Shown here: one piece after another, positions 21,791 to 33,535 of the stretch | Layout of the letters: each line of letters begins with the position of its first letter | How positions within the stretch are numbered: position 1 is the stretch's first letter | Origin: Nautilus pompilius | Lineage: Eukaryota > Mollusca > Cephalopoda > Nautilida > Nautilidae | Assembly: GCA_018389105.1 (NCBI GenBank) | Contig: JACATO010001527.1 | Location: 217,501 to 281,500 of the forward strand | Direction of reading: 5' to 3' | Length of the DNA stretch: 64,000 nt | Notes under the pieces: generated by a model | Databases searched by the model: none | What the model was told of the DNA's origin: nothing | Seen by the model: only the letters and a program-made list of their open reading frames with translations | Made by a program: the position numbers and the translations under genes

Positions 21791-24513
21791 CCAGAGGGAT
21801 CCACAAAGAAAAAAGATGTTCATATATGTAATTTATCTGATCTGTGGTGGTATTTTTTGCAGGTGTTAGCATTTTTATTCCCAAAAAAGTGTTGAAAAAC
21901 CAGATAAATAGGCTAAAAAATTTTAAATTTTTAATTTTAAAAATAAAAAATGGTAATAAACATAATTACACACAATACAAATGGAAATATTTCTAACTTT
22001 ATCTGTTTTGTTTGCTAATATATATTTTTTCCTTTAATACCCTATCACATTTATAATAATAAAATAATATGAAGAATAATGTGGCACTAGAAATCAGACT
22101 TCATGAATTTACAAAAATGTATACATTATTTAAATGGTAACAATCAAAGGAATCAGATATTGTTTTGTTTAAATTGTTATCCAGAGTTCTTGTATATTCA
22201 ATCCAACAAACCCGAAAAAGACAGGCTGTGAGGGCATTGAAATTTTATCTACTAGGCATAACAAATAACGATGGCATGATACCACTGTGGTGCAGACCCT
22301 TAACAGGTTCATAAACTATTTTAAACAAAAAAATCAAGGTGCAACAACATAAAATACTAGGCTGTATGGTCTAACCTAAAATGTCTCCCTTTGTTTTATA
22401 CAAACAACAGAGTTTGAAAGAAACCAGAATCTGAAGCAACTTTTTCCAAACAAATGCATCAACAGAAAAACCTTTGGCGGAAGTTTCCTAATTGCAACTA
22501 AAAGGGGGCCAATATGGCCCTTCATTTGGCTTAGAGAAAGTAATAATAAAAGCTGAAAAGTCCCTTGAATTCTCCTCCAAAAAATATCATCAACAAAAAT
22601 AAAAACTGGCTAACAAAAACTTTCTGAAGGGCCCTATTTATTTCCCCTTTTTTTTTTCATTTCACTACACTAGATAAATTTTATTCCATGGAGATTATAG
22701 TATTTAAGTATCCACTTATCTAAATATCAGGGGAAGCTTTTTTTTCCTCTAAGATTCAGAGAGAGAGAGAGAGAGAGAATCATTCAGCTTTGAAGTCACA
22801 ACACAAAAGGCCTACTGCAGAATCAAAACTTCTGATACCAATGGAGACCAAGTTAATTGAGACAAAGTTAATATATTTTTGATGAGCAGGCATTAATGCT
22901 CCAAAATACAAGCGATGCATTAACATTGTGATGAAGCTGATTAATTCAACCGTGAAAATACATCAGAGCAAAATGATTTCATTAAAAGTGCATCAAAAGC
23001 TTAAAAGCCATCTGATAACTTTGCTTCACTGGAGACTTCTGAGAGTGAAATATAGTGTCCAAGGAATTGGAGAACATGTATTTCACTGTTTCAAACAGTC
23101 TCCAGGGATTGGAGGAGAGAAGGAGAGAAGTGGGGGTCGAAAGTGTTTGCAAATGCACTTTGTAAAGTGAAAGGAAACAACACTGCACTCTCTGGAGCCA
23201 AGCGCAGTAGTGACAGGGGACTTAATGGGAATGGAAAATGAATGCATTCTGCACACTGCCTGTCATAATCAGGCCCATCAACAAGAACTTCACTGAACAT
23301 CGCAGTGGCAGCAGCATTTCCATCGACTACAAGAGATTACCAAATGACAAGCAGTTTTTAAATCAAATTTAAAAAAACAACAACAACATGAGACCACCCT
23401 GAACTCTGAGCAGACATACAGAGAGGAAAGTTTCTGTAGCTGGTCAGTTTTAATTACATATATTTCATGTTAATAGCTTAAAATATTACACATTTAAGAC
23501 ACAAGGATATTATTATTTTTTTTTTTGTAATGCAATATAATTCTCTGACAGAATAATTAAAGAGAAGAAAGCAGACAGAATATCATGCAAATGGAATTGA
23601 TAAAGGAAGAAAAACAAGAAAGGAGGGAAAAAAAACCTTGTTTTGATCAAAAATTTATAAGTTCGGTTCCAATTCAGGGGAGGTTGGGATTATCAAACTG
23701 CAAACTTTCACAAAATCAACTATTAAAAAAAACAAAAATAAAAGGTTTCAAATAATTATCATCATCTAGGGAATTACCAAATACAATACAATGCATAAAT
23801 GCTGTTTAATTAACTTAATTCACAATTAATTATAAGATAAAGACAACCATCCCATCAAATTTGATAATTTCAGTTGTTTTTGCCCAGACTGAGAACCATA
23901 CAAATGAAAAACAGTTGACTCATTGCTACTTCCAACATCAATCGTTTCTGGGGCTACAAAATTTTTTTCTGAATAATTAATAGCTTTTTAAACAATAATT
24001 TACTTAAAAACCATATTCCTGGATTTTGTCAAAGGTAAAATAAATTAGTTAATGAATAAATACGTACATACATCCACTATTTAAACCTGGTAAGGCCAGC
24101 AACAAAGCAATACAAAAGAAATTTGATCTTTTCCCTTTTTTTTAGCATCCATTTACCTTATACAATAGATGATAAAATTATCAAAGATTAGACATGTTTG
24201 TTTTTAAAATATAATAAAAATCTGGTTGCACCAATGAAATTTGTCCCAAATGATTTTAAATAATTGATTACATTGCAGACTAATTTTATTACCTCTGGGA
24301 GGAGGGAGAGAGTGAAGGAAAGATGTTAATTCAATGTGTAAAAGTGATCATCAATTATTCAATACTCTTTACATAATGTTTAGAGAACACACTAATTCAA
24401 CAGATCTGGATCCATCAGGTTTAATTACAAGGTTCCATTAGCAAGGCCAAAGTGCAGACACTGAATTTGTATCTGATAAATTTTCCTCTTTGAACCTTTT
24501 CATGTTGTATTTA
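21791..24513. other. Gene-free stretch with possible conserved non-coding blocks
   Basis: No coding frame can be supported. (GA)n lies at 22761-22779. Two stretches, 22890-23340 and 23750-24480, are complex, not repetitive, and dense in ATTA/TAAT homeodomain cores (GGCATTAATGC, GCTGATTAATTC, GTTTAATTAAC, GGTTTAATTACAAGG). This is the texture of developmental enhancers, but no comparison was available. Confidence 0.4.
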
Positions 24514-24790
24514 CACACACACACACACACGACAAGACAAGAGCTACACAATCAAAAACACAGACATACACATATGAGATAGAATCAGACACTCAGACAC
24601 ATAAGAGATTCATCCAGATGACATATACATGCACACACACACACACATATATATAGAGATAGAATCAAACACTCACAGGAAGAGATGCACAGACACAAAC
24701 ATACAGAGATAGAGATACATGCAATCATGCATGTACACGCACACACAGGTACAGAAATAAAAAGACACAAAAGAAATACATGCGAACAAG
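24514..24790. repeat. Degenerate CA / AGATAGAATC low-complexity block
   Basis: A (CA)n core at 24514-24529 passes into a degenerate mixture of ACACAC, GAGATAG and ACATACA. The phrase GAGATAGAATCA followed by ACACTCA occurs at about 24575 and 24655, indicating an internal ~80-bp duplication. Open frames on the opposite strand here are Cys/Ile/Val-rich artefacts. Confidence 0.75.
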
Positions 24791-27439
24791 CAAGTAAATT
24801 AGTTACATAAAGTTGTTTGAGAGGACTAGTGTGGAGAGATGTTCCTGGAATAAATCATTATTAAAAGTCAGGTTGAAAAAATGTGCAATCAATGGTCACA
24901 ATCAGTTTATGAATGAAAGATTTATAACAAAGAACAGTCAGGAAGCAGAGGATGGAAAGAAAATGAAGCAAGTTCATGAATGTGTTTCCTATGTCATTAA
25001 TAATTTTGCTGCCAGTATGATTCATTTTATCATTTTGTAGCAGACAAAAAGAACACATGAATCAGAAAAAGTAAAGCATCTCTGTAGCATTTGTGTGTTG
25101 CTAAAGATTTGGTTTTGATCAGTCATTCTGCACCTGTTGCTTTTAGGAATGAAAGATATATCAGACTTTTCCTACCACCACATTATTAGTAGCAGAACTA
25201 GTTGCTAAACCCTAAATTTTGATGTTCATTCCAGGTTCAGTCCTCTGCAAACACCAGTGTCTGTTTTTCTTCTGTAGGTACTGTGTTTTTGGAGTATAAG
25301 TCAAACTGGCTAATTTTCTTATTTTTCTTTCTTCATTCACAGAAACCTCAATGTGTAGTCACAAGGCCAGATCAACCACAGTAGTTAGAGAACATTACCA
25401 GTCAAAACAATATTCATATCCTTCGTAAAAACTGTCCGTCACTACGCATCTCTGTCTGTGGTACATACAGGATCATGAGCATTGATGAGCTATATTATGC
25501 CTATAACTGACCTATTTTGTGAAACAATCTTCCAGATAAATGAGGTGTTGAAATAGTTTTTCAACATGTTTGTAATCAAGGAGAGAGATTTGAAACAAAC
25601 TGCAAACATTATCATCAGTTCTGGTATTGAAAGCCCAATGTCTATTTTCAATCAGCAATCATCAAGTGATCCTGTATTATTTTTGCATGTTGAAACACCT
25701 ACTTCAAAAAGCCAAACACGTCAGTTCTGGCTATGTTTGACACTTTTATTTGATTTTGAGATATTACAATTAAAGCACACTCAAATTCAGAAATTCAACT
25801 CCCAATTTCATTTTTGATAGCACGAGTTAATCAGTTTGTTTTCAAGTTGACCAACACTTTGGATTCCTACCTAGGCCAACACACAGTTCAATATGCTCAG
25901 CTGTTCTCTAATTGGATGATATGGTTCACATTTCCAAAAAAACCACCATGGTGAATACTGTACACCAGTGAAAGAAAGATAAGGAGAAATGTGAAAACAG
26001 CAATCATAAGGTTGCAATTTGTTTGGCCTTTAGTCTAGTTGTACAAGTACTAAGTCCACAATGCTGGCATCCACCTAGCTTTAAGGCCATAATTTGCCAT
26101 CTCAGTTTTCTTCATTGTCCTTAACATCCTTCCCTTTACACCACTCCCTAAACATTCCTCACTGTCACCACATTTCCTGTGCATGGCCATATTACCATCA
26201 TTTACTTCAGCAAGTTTAATTCCAGCTTAAAAAGATTTTATATTCAACTTGCGTGACTTTATGGGAGGCATTTTGAGATGAGGTAGAGGATTTGTTGGGG
26301 TATTTATACATATAATTAGAACTAAAAAGGATAAATAAAGTAATCAATGAGCTTGCACTTGTTAGAGTAGACAATTTCACACGTTTCATCCCAATCAGAA
26401 AATGTTTCAGGTACTAATTTCTGTCTGTTTCAAATGAACAATTTCAGTTTATTTCAGAAAATAACACACTTTGGCATTTTTTTGTTTTCATAAAAGCAAT
26501 TTCAGTGGCTCTATCCATAGACAAGTTGATTGGAGTATAAGGCGAAGCCTAGACTTCCAAAGGAAAAATGTATTAACTTATTTGTCAAAAAATACAAGAA
26601 TCTCCTCAGTGTCAGAAGCTGATGTGGAAACCAAAATCTGTTCCTTGCTAAGTTGTTGATTATTGACCAGATGATACTATTTAGGGTTCCTTCAGTTTAT
26701 CAGTTAACAGGGATACTGAGATTTTCCTAATCTCCACACTGGGGATTACTTAGTGATATTAGGTTCTAGATCCGTGTGGATTGCCTCTTTCTCCTTTTCT
26801 GGTAGTTGCAGTGCTGAGTAAGTTTGTTCACATGACATAGTAATCACTTAACCATGTGTGCCATCTCCTAATGCTGAGTTTTCTATCAGATCTCCTATGC
26901 ACTTCTATTCTGGCTTAGGTGAGTTTCTCTCGTTTCACCAGTGCATTTCTCACAACAGCCAAGTTGCCTGCTAATGTTAAAAATTCTAAACAAAAGTATA
27001 GTAAGAGATTACTCATCATCACCTGCTTTCTTGTCTAAGGCTAAAACAAGGCCATGCTACCAAGCAGAAATGGAATCCCTATATGTAGCACAGGGGAAAC
27101 AAACAAAAAAAATTTTGATCCCTTTGCCTAAATACAGATTTGTATCAACAACAGACAATGTTAATGGCAAGCTGTGTAAACTACCAGTCTCATCTGCTGT
27201 GCTACAAACAGGCAATGTTAGAACATTTCAAGAAAAGCTTTTAACTTTCTCAAAGAACAAGATTTCAACATCAACATTTCTACGTGTTTCACTCGTAGTT
27301 ATTAGAACAAAGATTGCCTACTAGAAGCCACAATTACTAAAGAAAAAAGTAGCAAAATGAGATGGGAGGAGTGAAAGTGTCAACTAGTGGAAAAAAATCA
27401 AGTATAATGTTCAGATTACATGGCAATGCCATTTCCAGA
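24791..27439. other. Gene-free stretch
   Basis: AT-rich unique DNA. A 127-codon open frame at 26941-27324 (+) has no domain I can recognise and is within chance length for this composition. No repeat or RNA gene was seen. Confidence 0.5.
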
Positions 27440-27680
27440 AATGTAGATGAAGAGTGATCCAGCAGTTAAGGTTATCCTTGCTTCACATAGTGGCTGCATG
27501 AATTCAATTCTCATGTGGTTGACTCGGCCTGCTTTAAAAATAAGTTTCTGGCATGAACTAGGGATGATAGGTAGTGAAGAAGGACACTACCTACCTATCC
27601 CATCTCATTATTCCTTGGTGTTAAAAAGTGACTCTGAACAACCCACCACAAAAGAGGTCAAGTGCTTGACAGCGACATTT
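27440..27680 (+). repeat. tRNA-derived SINE with distinct tail
   Basis: The head reads GTGATCCAGCAGTTAAGG (A-box-like), followed about 35 nt later by GAATTCAATTCTC (B-box-like). The tail differs from families I and II. It includes GGTAGTG and CACTACC arms around an 8-nt spacer near 27571-27592, and ends with ACCTATCCCATCTCATTATT. It is probably a third SINE type in this window. Confidence 0.45.
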
Positions 27681-28379
27681 AGTATACTTGCAAATTGTTC
27701 CTGCATATTTTGTGACTTTTAATGACATTTGTTTGGTGAGAATGGTTAAAGGCGATCAATTCTTTCACACAATTTGTGAAATTTCTTGTACAGCAATTGT
27801 AGCTAAATAATCCAAATTCTCTAAGACAAAAACATGTCAAGATTTTGTTCCACAAACAGGGGTCTTGTGCAAACCTGCTTCTCTCAATTCCGTGCTGCTA
27901 TTGTCTATACTGTCTTTGTATGCTATGTTGGTATAAGTTGTTTGTGACTAATATAATCTCAGCTGTGGAAATACCTCAAGTAGCCACTTTTGCTGAATGG
28001 TGGTGGTGGGGGGGGGAGAAATAGTTCTATCATCAGTCAAACCATAGAGAGATGGAAATTTAACATAAAAAACCCCATGTCAAAAGAAGGTCGAGAAATG
28101 GAGAGTGCTAGTGTCAACAAAAACATGACAGACAAAGAAAATGGGGATGTAAGTCGGTCAGCTGAAATATGTCAGAACAATTTAATCATCTGGCAGATAG
28201 GACATCAACCACTATACTGAAAATAGGACAAAGAAGGAAATCAAAAAATAATGTCAGAGCAGTAAACAGAAAATTGTTTTAAGACAACAGTAGGTCATCC
28301 ATAATACCAATGGAATTGGAATGCAGGTAAATAACTATTTACCCACTAAGTTTTAAATAATGACACTATGGATATGTAT
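27681..28379. other. Gene-free stretch
   Basis: AT-rich DNA between a SINE and the mariner element. A G-run lies at 28008-28016. Nothing else was recognised. Confidence 0.55.
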
Positions 28380-29680
28380 TACGAGGTGTACTCAAAAGGT
28401 ATCCGATCTTTGGCCAAAAAAACAAGTAATAGTAAAAACTCACCATTTTGATTTAGTTTCCTTCAAAGTATTCGCCTTGGGAGTCTACACACTTCTGCCA
28501 GCGTTCCTGCCACTGCTGAAAACATTTCTGGAAATCACTTTTTGGGATGCTGTAGAGCTGTGTCGTCGAATTTTGCTTAATGTCCTCTGTTGACTCAAAT
28601 CTTCTCCCTTTGAGTGTTTTTTTTAGCTTTGGGAATAGCCAAAAGTTACACAGGGCCAAGTCTGGGGAGTAGGAAGCCTGATGAACAAGTGGTGTGTTAT
28701 GCTTGGACAACGTGGGCGGAATGAGCAGGTGTGTTGTCACGGTGGAGTTGCCAGTTCTTTGCTGCCCACAGGTCGGGTCGTTTTCGCCGCACAGCTTCAC
28801 GAAGGTGACGAAGAACCCCCAGGTAGTATTCTTTGTTAATTGTCTGACCTTGTGGTGCATATTCATGGTGCACAATACCTCTGTAGTCAAAAAAACAGGT
28901 CATCATCAGTCTTGCTTTCTTTGGTCTTGGCGAGGATGGATGCTTCCATTGGGATGATTGCAATTTTGTTTCAGGGTCATAGCCGTACAGCCATGTCTCA
29001 TTGCCAGTGATGATAGTGTTCATGAAGTTTTGATCTTGGCTAGCACACTCCAGCATGTCCTGGGAGATTTCCTTTCTGTTTTCTTTCTGCTGGTCAGACA
29101 GAAACTTTGGTACGAATTTGGCCGATACCTTCCTCATGCACAAATCTTCTGTTATAATTGACTGAACTGACCCATGGCTGATTCCAACTTCAGCAACAAT
29201 CTCCTCAATAGTCACACGATGGTCTTCATAGACTATTCCTCGAACCTTTACAATCATTTCGTCGTTTCTGCTAGTCGATGGTCTGCCACAATGTGGCCCA
29301 CTGTCCACTGAGGTGCGGCCATCTTTGAACCAGTTGTACCACTCCTTTATTTGTGTTTTTCCCATAGCATTATCTCCAAAGGCCTTCTGAATCTTCTCGA
29401 TAGTCTTGGCTTGCGTATCACCAAGTTTTTGGCAGAATATGATACAGTATCTTTGCTCAATGCGCTCGGTCATCTTGAATCAAAAAGAAAAATCGCACAG
29501 CACACTTCACGTCTGTACTCAACGCGTCACTGCGGGCGACTGGCGCAACCTACAGACACGAAAATTTTTGTGCATGCTCAGGAAGGACGTGGCCACCTAA
29601 TACCCTTGCGGATTTTGCTCACGCATTATTATTTTGTTCAAACAAATTCAAGGTCGGATACTTTTTGACTACACCTTGTA
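28380..29680. mobile_element. Complete mariner element (1,297 bp) with TIRs and TA duplication
   Basis: The element spans 28382-29678, between TA dinucleotides at 28380-28381 and 29679-29680. The left end reads CGAGGTGTACTCAAAAGGTA; the right end read inward is CAAGGTGTAGTCAAAAAGTA. Similarity continues with TCCGATCTT/TCCGACCTT, giving TIRs of about 29 bp. Length and TA target site are standard for mariner. It encodes one transposase on the minus strand. CpG dinucleotides are far denser inside the element than outside, which suggests fairly recent arrival. Confidence 0.97.
28453..29473 (-). pseudogene. Mariner transposase, inactivated (DD34D type)
   Basis: The frame opens at MTERIEQRY (29473) and runs 258 codons; after a frameshift near 28700 it resumes at KHNTPLVHQ and ends at SQGEYFEGN (28453). 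The total is about 340 residues, the usual mariner length. The N-terminal helix-turn-helix region includes QIKEWYNWFKDGRTSV (41-56). RKVSAKFVPKFL lies at 114-125. The first catalytic Asp, in the usual TGDETW, is Asn here (residue 158, TGNETWLYGYDPETK). The second survives in LHRDNTPAH (Asp 246). The third, in the usual CDFWLFPK, is also Asn (CNFWLFPK). Both changes are single G-to-A steps in the codon. With two of three metal ligands lost and a frameshift, the protein cannot catalyse transposition. Related proteins include the mariner half of SETMAR. Confidence 0.97.
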
Positions 29681-31390
29681 TGCTGACCACTGAAGCCAGA
29701 TAGTTATTTACAACATTCACATTTCCCATGCCTTCTAGATGACAAAATTTCAGGACTTTTCCAGAATTTGACACTAAACTTAAGATTGTATAAAACAAGT
29801 CTCCATTCTACCAAAATTATCTTTCAGAATGACAAAACTAAATAAGTTATGTAAAACCATAAATTAGCTATTATTTGATTCCTTTTTACAACGTTATATT
29901 ACCCAGAATTTTTTATAATTTTATGAAAATTAAGATGTACTCCCACTACCTAAGCCAATGGACAAACAAAGTTAATCAAAAACTGATAATAAAGCAAAAA
30001 GTAGCAGCACATGTGTAATACTTAATGTTTTATCATAATATAGCCTTAAAAGGTAACAATAAATCCTCAAGACTTTACCAACCTTATTTAATAACAGTCT
30101 AAATACCCTTTATACATTCTCACATGATGTTTTATCATAATGACGTGCTTGATGATGATGTTGATTCACAGAATCTTGTAACCTTCACAAATATTTTCCT
30201 CAATAAATTTATAAACTACTGCCCATTTTTATTTTCTTATATAATCTAATAAAATTAACAAACCATATTTACCATTCAAACAGTATAGTATTCAGAGGCT
30301 TCAGAAACAAAATGGCAATTAGCAGTCAGGTGGTGGCAAGTTGTAATAACAATTTTTGCCATTTTGTTATTTAAAATGAACTCAAACAAATTGAATACAG
30401 ATAACTGCAAGCGTGTTGTATGTACAAGAGTGTCTGTGGCTGGTGAAACGCACTACATATTCTTTGTGCACATGCATGTGAGTATTAGTTATTAAAAGCA
30501 GAGCTTGAATGAAAATTCCACCCCTCCCTGATTCCCTTATCAGACATGGGGGTTAGCAAGTTCAACAGTAAAATAATATAATTTTCAATAATATGGTTAT
30601 ATGCAGATGTTCACAGTCATATACTGAACTCTGCTTTTAGCCACATTTGCCAACTAGAATCACGAGATTTTTGATGCAATGTTGGACCACAAAGTAACTG
30701 ATCAACACAACAGTAAAATAAATCACTTTACTTTTTTGGATTTTGCTTAATTTTTTTTTTATTTCTTATATCGGGAACTTTTCCAGTCCAGGAGTATCAT
30801 TTTTTTTCCTCCTTTCCCTGGACTCCCAAATCTGTAAACAGGTGAACTTAAACACCCGGTGCACCTGATGGTTTTATCAGTGGGAAAGCCACAAAAAGGA
30901 TGCACCAAACTCTACGCCAGATGCCATTTGATAACATCAGACAGTTTCATCGTAATACTAGAGACAAGGAAATAAAGCCGCACTGAATAGAGAAATGCAG
31001 TAATCGTATCCAGACCTTGGGATTACATCTGAACCACCAAAGTAGGTCACAAATCATGGTTAATTTTATGCTAATACATGCATAGCGACAACAAAGCAAT
31101 AAAGTTCCCAAAATTAATCCTGCATATTAATTCCAGTAAACATATCAAAGGACAGAGCAAGGTAGATAGTTTTCTAGACAGAGGATAAGTAAATAAGTAA
31201 ACTACAATAAAATTCGGGTTGAGTATTCAGATTATTAATGGCTTGAAACTTGAAATCCAGATTAGGGGAACCAGGCCCAGATTCTTATAAGATAATCATT
31301 GCCAATCATTCCTTGAAGCTTGATGAAAAAGTATTAGTAAGTTTCCCCTCTTAAACTTATAAAATTATTATTATAATCCAAAATCTTGGG
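29681..31390. other. Gene-free stretch with possible conserved non-coding blocks
   Basis: No gene. At 30300-30400 a complex stretch includes ATGGCAATTAGCAGTCAGG and GTAATAACAATTTTTGCC (homeodomain- and SOX-like sites). The part at 30840-31160 is also complex and contains GGTTAATTTTATGCTAATAC. Both could be enhancers. Evolutionary comparison would be needed. Confidence 0.4.
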
Positions 31391-31394
31391 TTAT

Positions 31395-31630
31395 GCAGTA
31401 TTCAAGTGGTTAAACCAATGGATGCTAAAGCTAAAGGGCTAGGTTTGCAAAACCAAACTGCTATCATTGGAAACAAACTGTCCTAGCATGGTTTCTTCTT
31501 ACTCATTTTCCTCTCACCATCTATGTGAGTTTACTCCAGATACTCTGGATTTTCCCACAAAAACTCTCATAGGAATTTCCCTGCTAAGTCTAAAAGGCGG
31601 GCCCCCATGTAGAGCAGAATCGGCAAAAAC
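31395..31630 (+). repeat. tRNA-derived SINE, family I, with head
   Basis: The head has TTCAAGTGGTTAAACCAATG in the A-box position and AGGTTTGCAAAACC in the B-box position (31441-31454). The body then follows family I: CCTAGCATGGTTTCTTCTTA and CATCTATGTGAGTTTACTCC. It is one of the few copies here with head and body joined, so it ties the body to a Pol III-type promoter. Confidence 0.6.
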
Positions 31631-33301
31631 AATCATGGCATTAAGCTTTTTTTTTTCACCAGGGTTGTCTGCCCTAAAGACAACAGTATATGGCACCAAT
31701 AACAACATTAAAAATCTTAAAAGAAAGCTGCTTCAATAAGCAATAAATTTCCTTTTTTAAATTTTTTTAAGGAGTTACAAAATCACAACTTTAATAATGA
31801 CTGCATTCTACAAACAATACATAAACTTTAGCTATGACCAAGGATGCAGTCTAAAATGGATGCCATAAAAAGAAAAGAAGATAACATTCATGGCTCACCA
31901 GGGATTTCTGTGATTCATTCCACTGATGCAGCCTTCCACATTCCAACATCATAAATCTCAGTGGTTATGTCCAGCAGTTGAGTCGTGGCATCGCCATTGC
32001 AATTATTAACAGGAATTATCTCCTCCAAACAAAAATGGCAGTTGTAGAGCTTGGTCTTTAGCAAAAGCATTTAGCTGGATGACTCAGGCATTAGCAGCGT
32101 ATAGTGTCTGTACCCAGTGATGTGCAATGAACCATTTCTAGATTACAAACACCTACTCACATTAGCAGTCTTTTACATCCACATAAAATATTTACACAGG
32201 AGGAATTCTAATTAAACCATTTTTTTAAAAAATGCTTCTAATTTTCCTTTCTTGGTACATATTTTCAAACTATTCATGCGAAGTTCAAAATCTATATCTA
32301 AAAAAATTATTCCATTGTCTAATCATGACTTAAATTAAAAGGTAACTTAATAAATCTGATTTTGAGGTATTAATTTTACTTAACAAGTATCATTAATAAT
32401 CACAGAGCAACTCTGATAAAGCTACTCCAGGGTTAAAAGCATTTTTATAGTTATTTACATGCATTGTTAACCATTTGAAGAGTATGCACACATTTCCAAA
32501 AATTCTCACTTTTTAATTGTATAAATTAAAATGTGAGAAAATGTCACAACAGTGATTTCTATGGATTTAAAATAAATTTAAACTTTTGGCATTGCATTGT
32601 TAAAGCATCTATGGACAACACTATGGCTCTCCTGTCAAGAAGACCCAAAAAATGTCAAGTGCATTATAGTTATGTAGGATGTGTTGTATGTTTGTGAAAA
32701 CTTTGATGCCACTACTTTTCTACTTTTACTTCAAGCTACAAGAGAAAATAGCAGTTATGTAAATCATAAATAGTGGTGATATAAGAAAAATATATGCTGA
32801 CTTACATACTCCTTTAAATAATAAAATTATTTTAAAAAAATTTATCAGAAGCTGACAACTATATGCACAATAGGAACATTTAAGGAAACCCAGCCATTGC
32901 TACAGCTGAGTTTCAGTTAAATGCTCATGTTTGTTCTATGAGATTCTTATAAAAAGATGCAGAGGCAAACTACAAATACAGAGGATGCAAATAGTTAACT
33001 CTTCACCATTTCAAACATAAATAAACTAACTTCCTATTGAAGAAATAAAGAATTGCCAAAAATGCCAAAGGACATTTAATGGCAGTATCTGCTGTCAGGC
33101 TGACAATTAACTTACTCTCCCTTAATGGATACATCTCATGCCCTTTCCATATCTCTAATGTTATTTAATCTGACAGTAAAAAAATACCATTTTTCTTTTT
33201 ATAATATTATGCACTGCTCTCTGATAGTAATCCATGTATAATTAATTTTCCTTTACTTATAAATGTTTGTACAACATGATCTCAACATAGATCTCTCCAA
33301 C
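31631..33301. other. Gene-free stretch
   Basis: AT-rich unique sequence without coding frames, repeats or RNA genes that I can support. Confidence 0.55.
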
Positions 33302-33535
33302 AGGGGTGCTACAATAGTTTGTAAGCAGAAAGGGAAGAGTTAAATCCTCAAAGGTTAACCCTTTTTCCATCGGGACTAGTAAAAGATAACTTTTGAAAGC
33401 CCTTATGTCAAAACCTTGCATGGGGGCACTACAATAGCATACAAGTAGAACAAGTAAACTCCTCAACCTTTTGTCCACAAGGGATAGTCAGAGAAAGATA
33501 ACTCTAGAAAGCTCTTTTGTCAAAACCTTGCATCA
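33302..33535 (+). repeat. Two-copy tandem duplication (~115 bp unit)
   Basis: Copy one (33302-33420) and copy two (33421-33535) share, in order, CACTACAATAG/TGCTACAATAG, a CCTCAA block, AAAGATAACT, GAAAGC and TGTCAAAACCTTGCAT. Overall they match moderately, with small indels. A local duplication, now diverged; no coding sense. Confidence 0.8.

Noticed and set aside
26941-27324. 127-codon + strand frame
   Set aside because: No recognisable motif; composition matches surrounding AT-rich DNA.
28694-28957. Plus-strand frames inside the mariner
   Set aside because: Opposite-strand shadows of the transposase.
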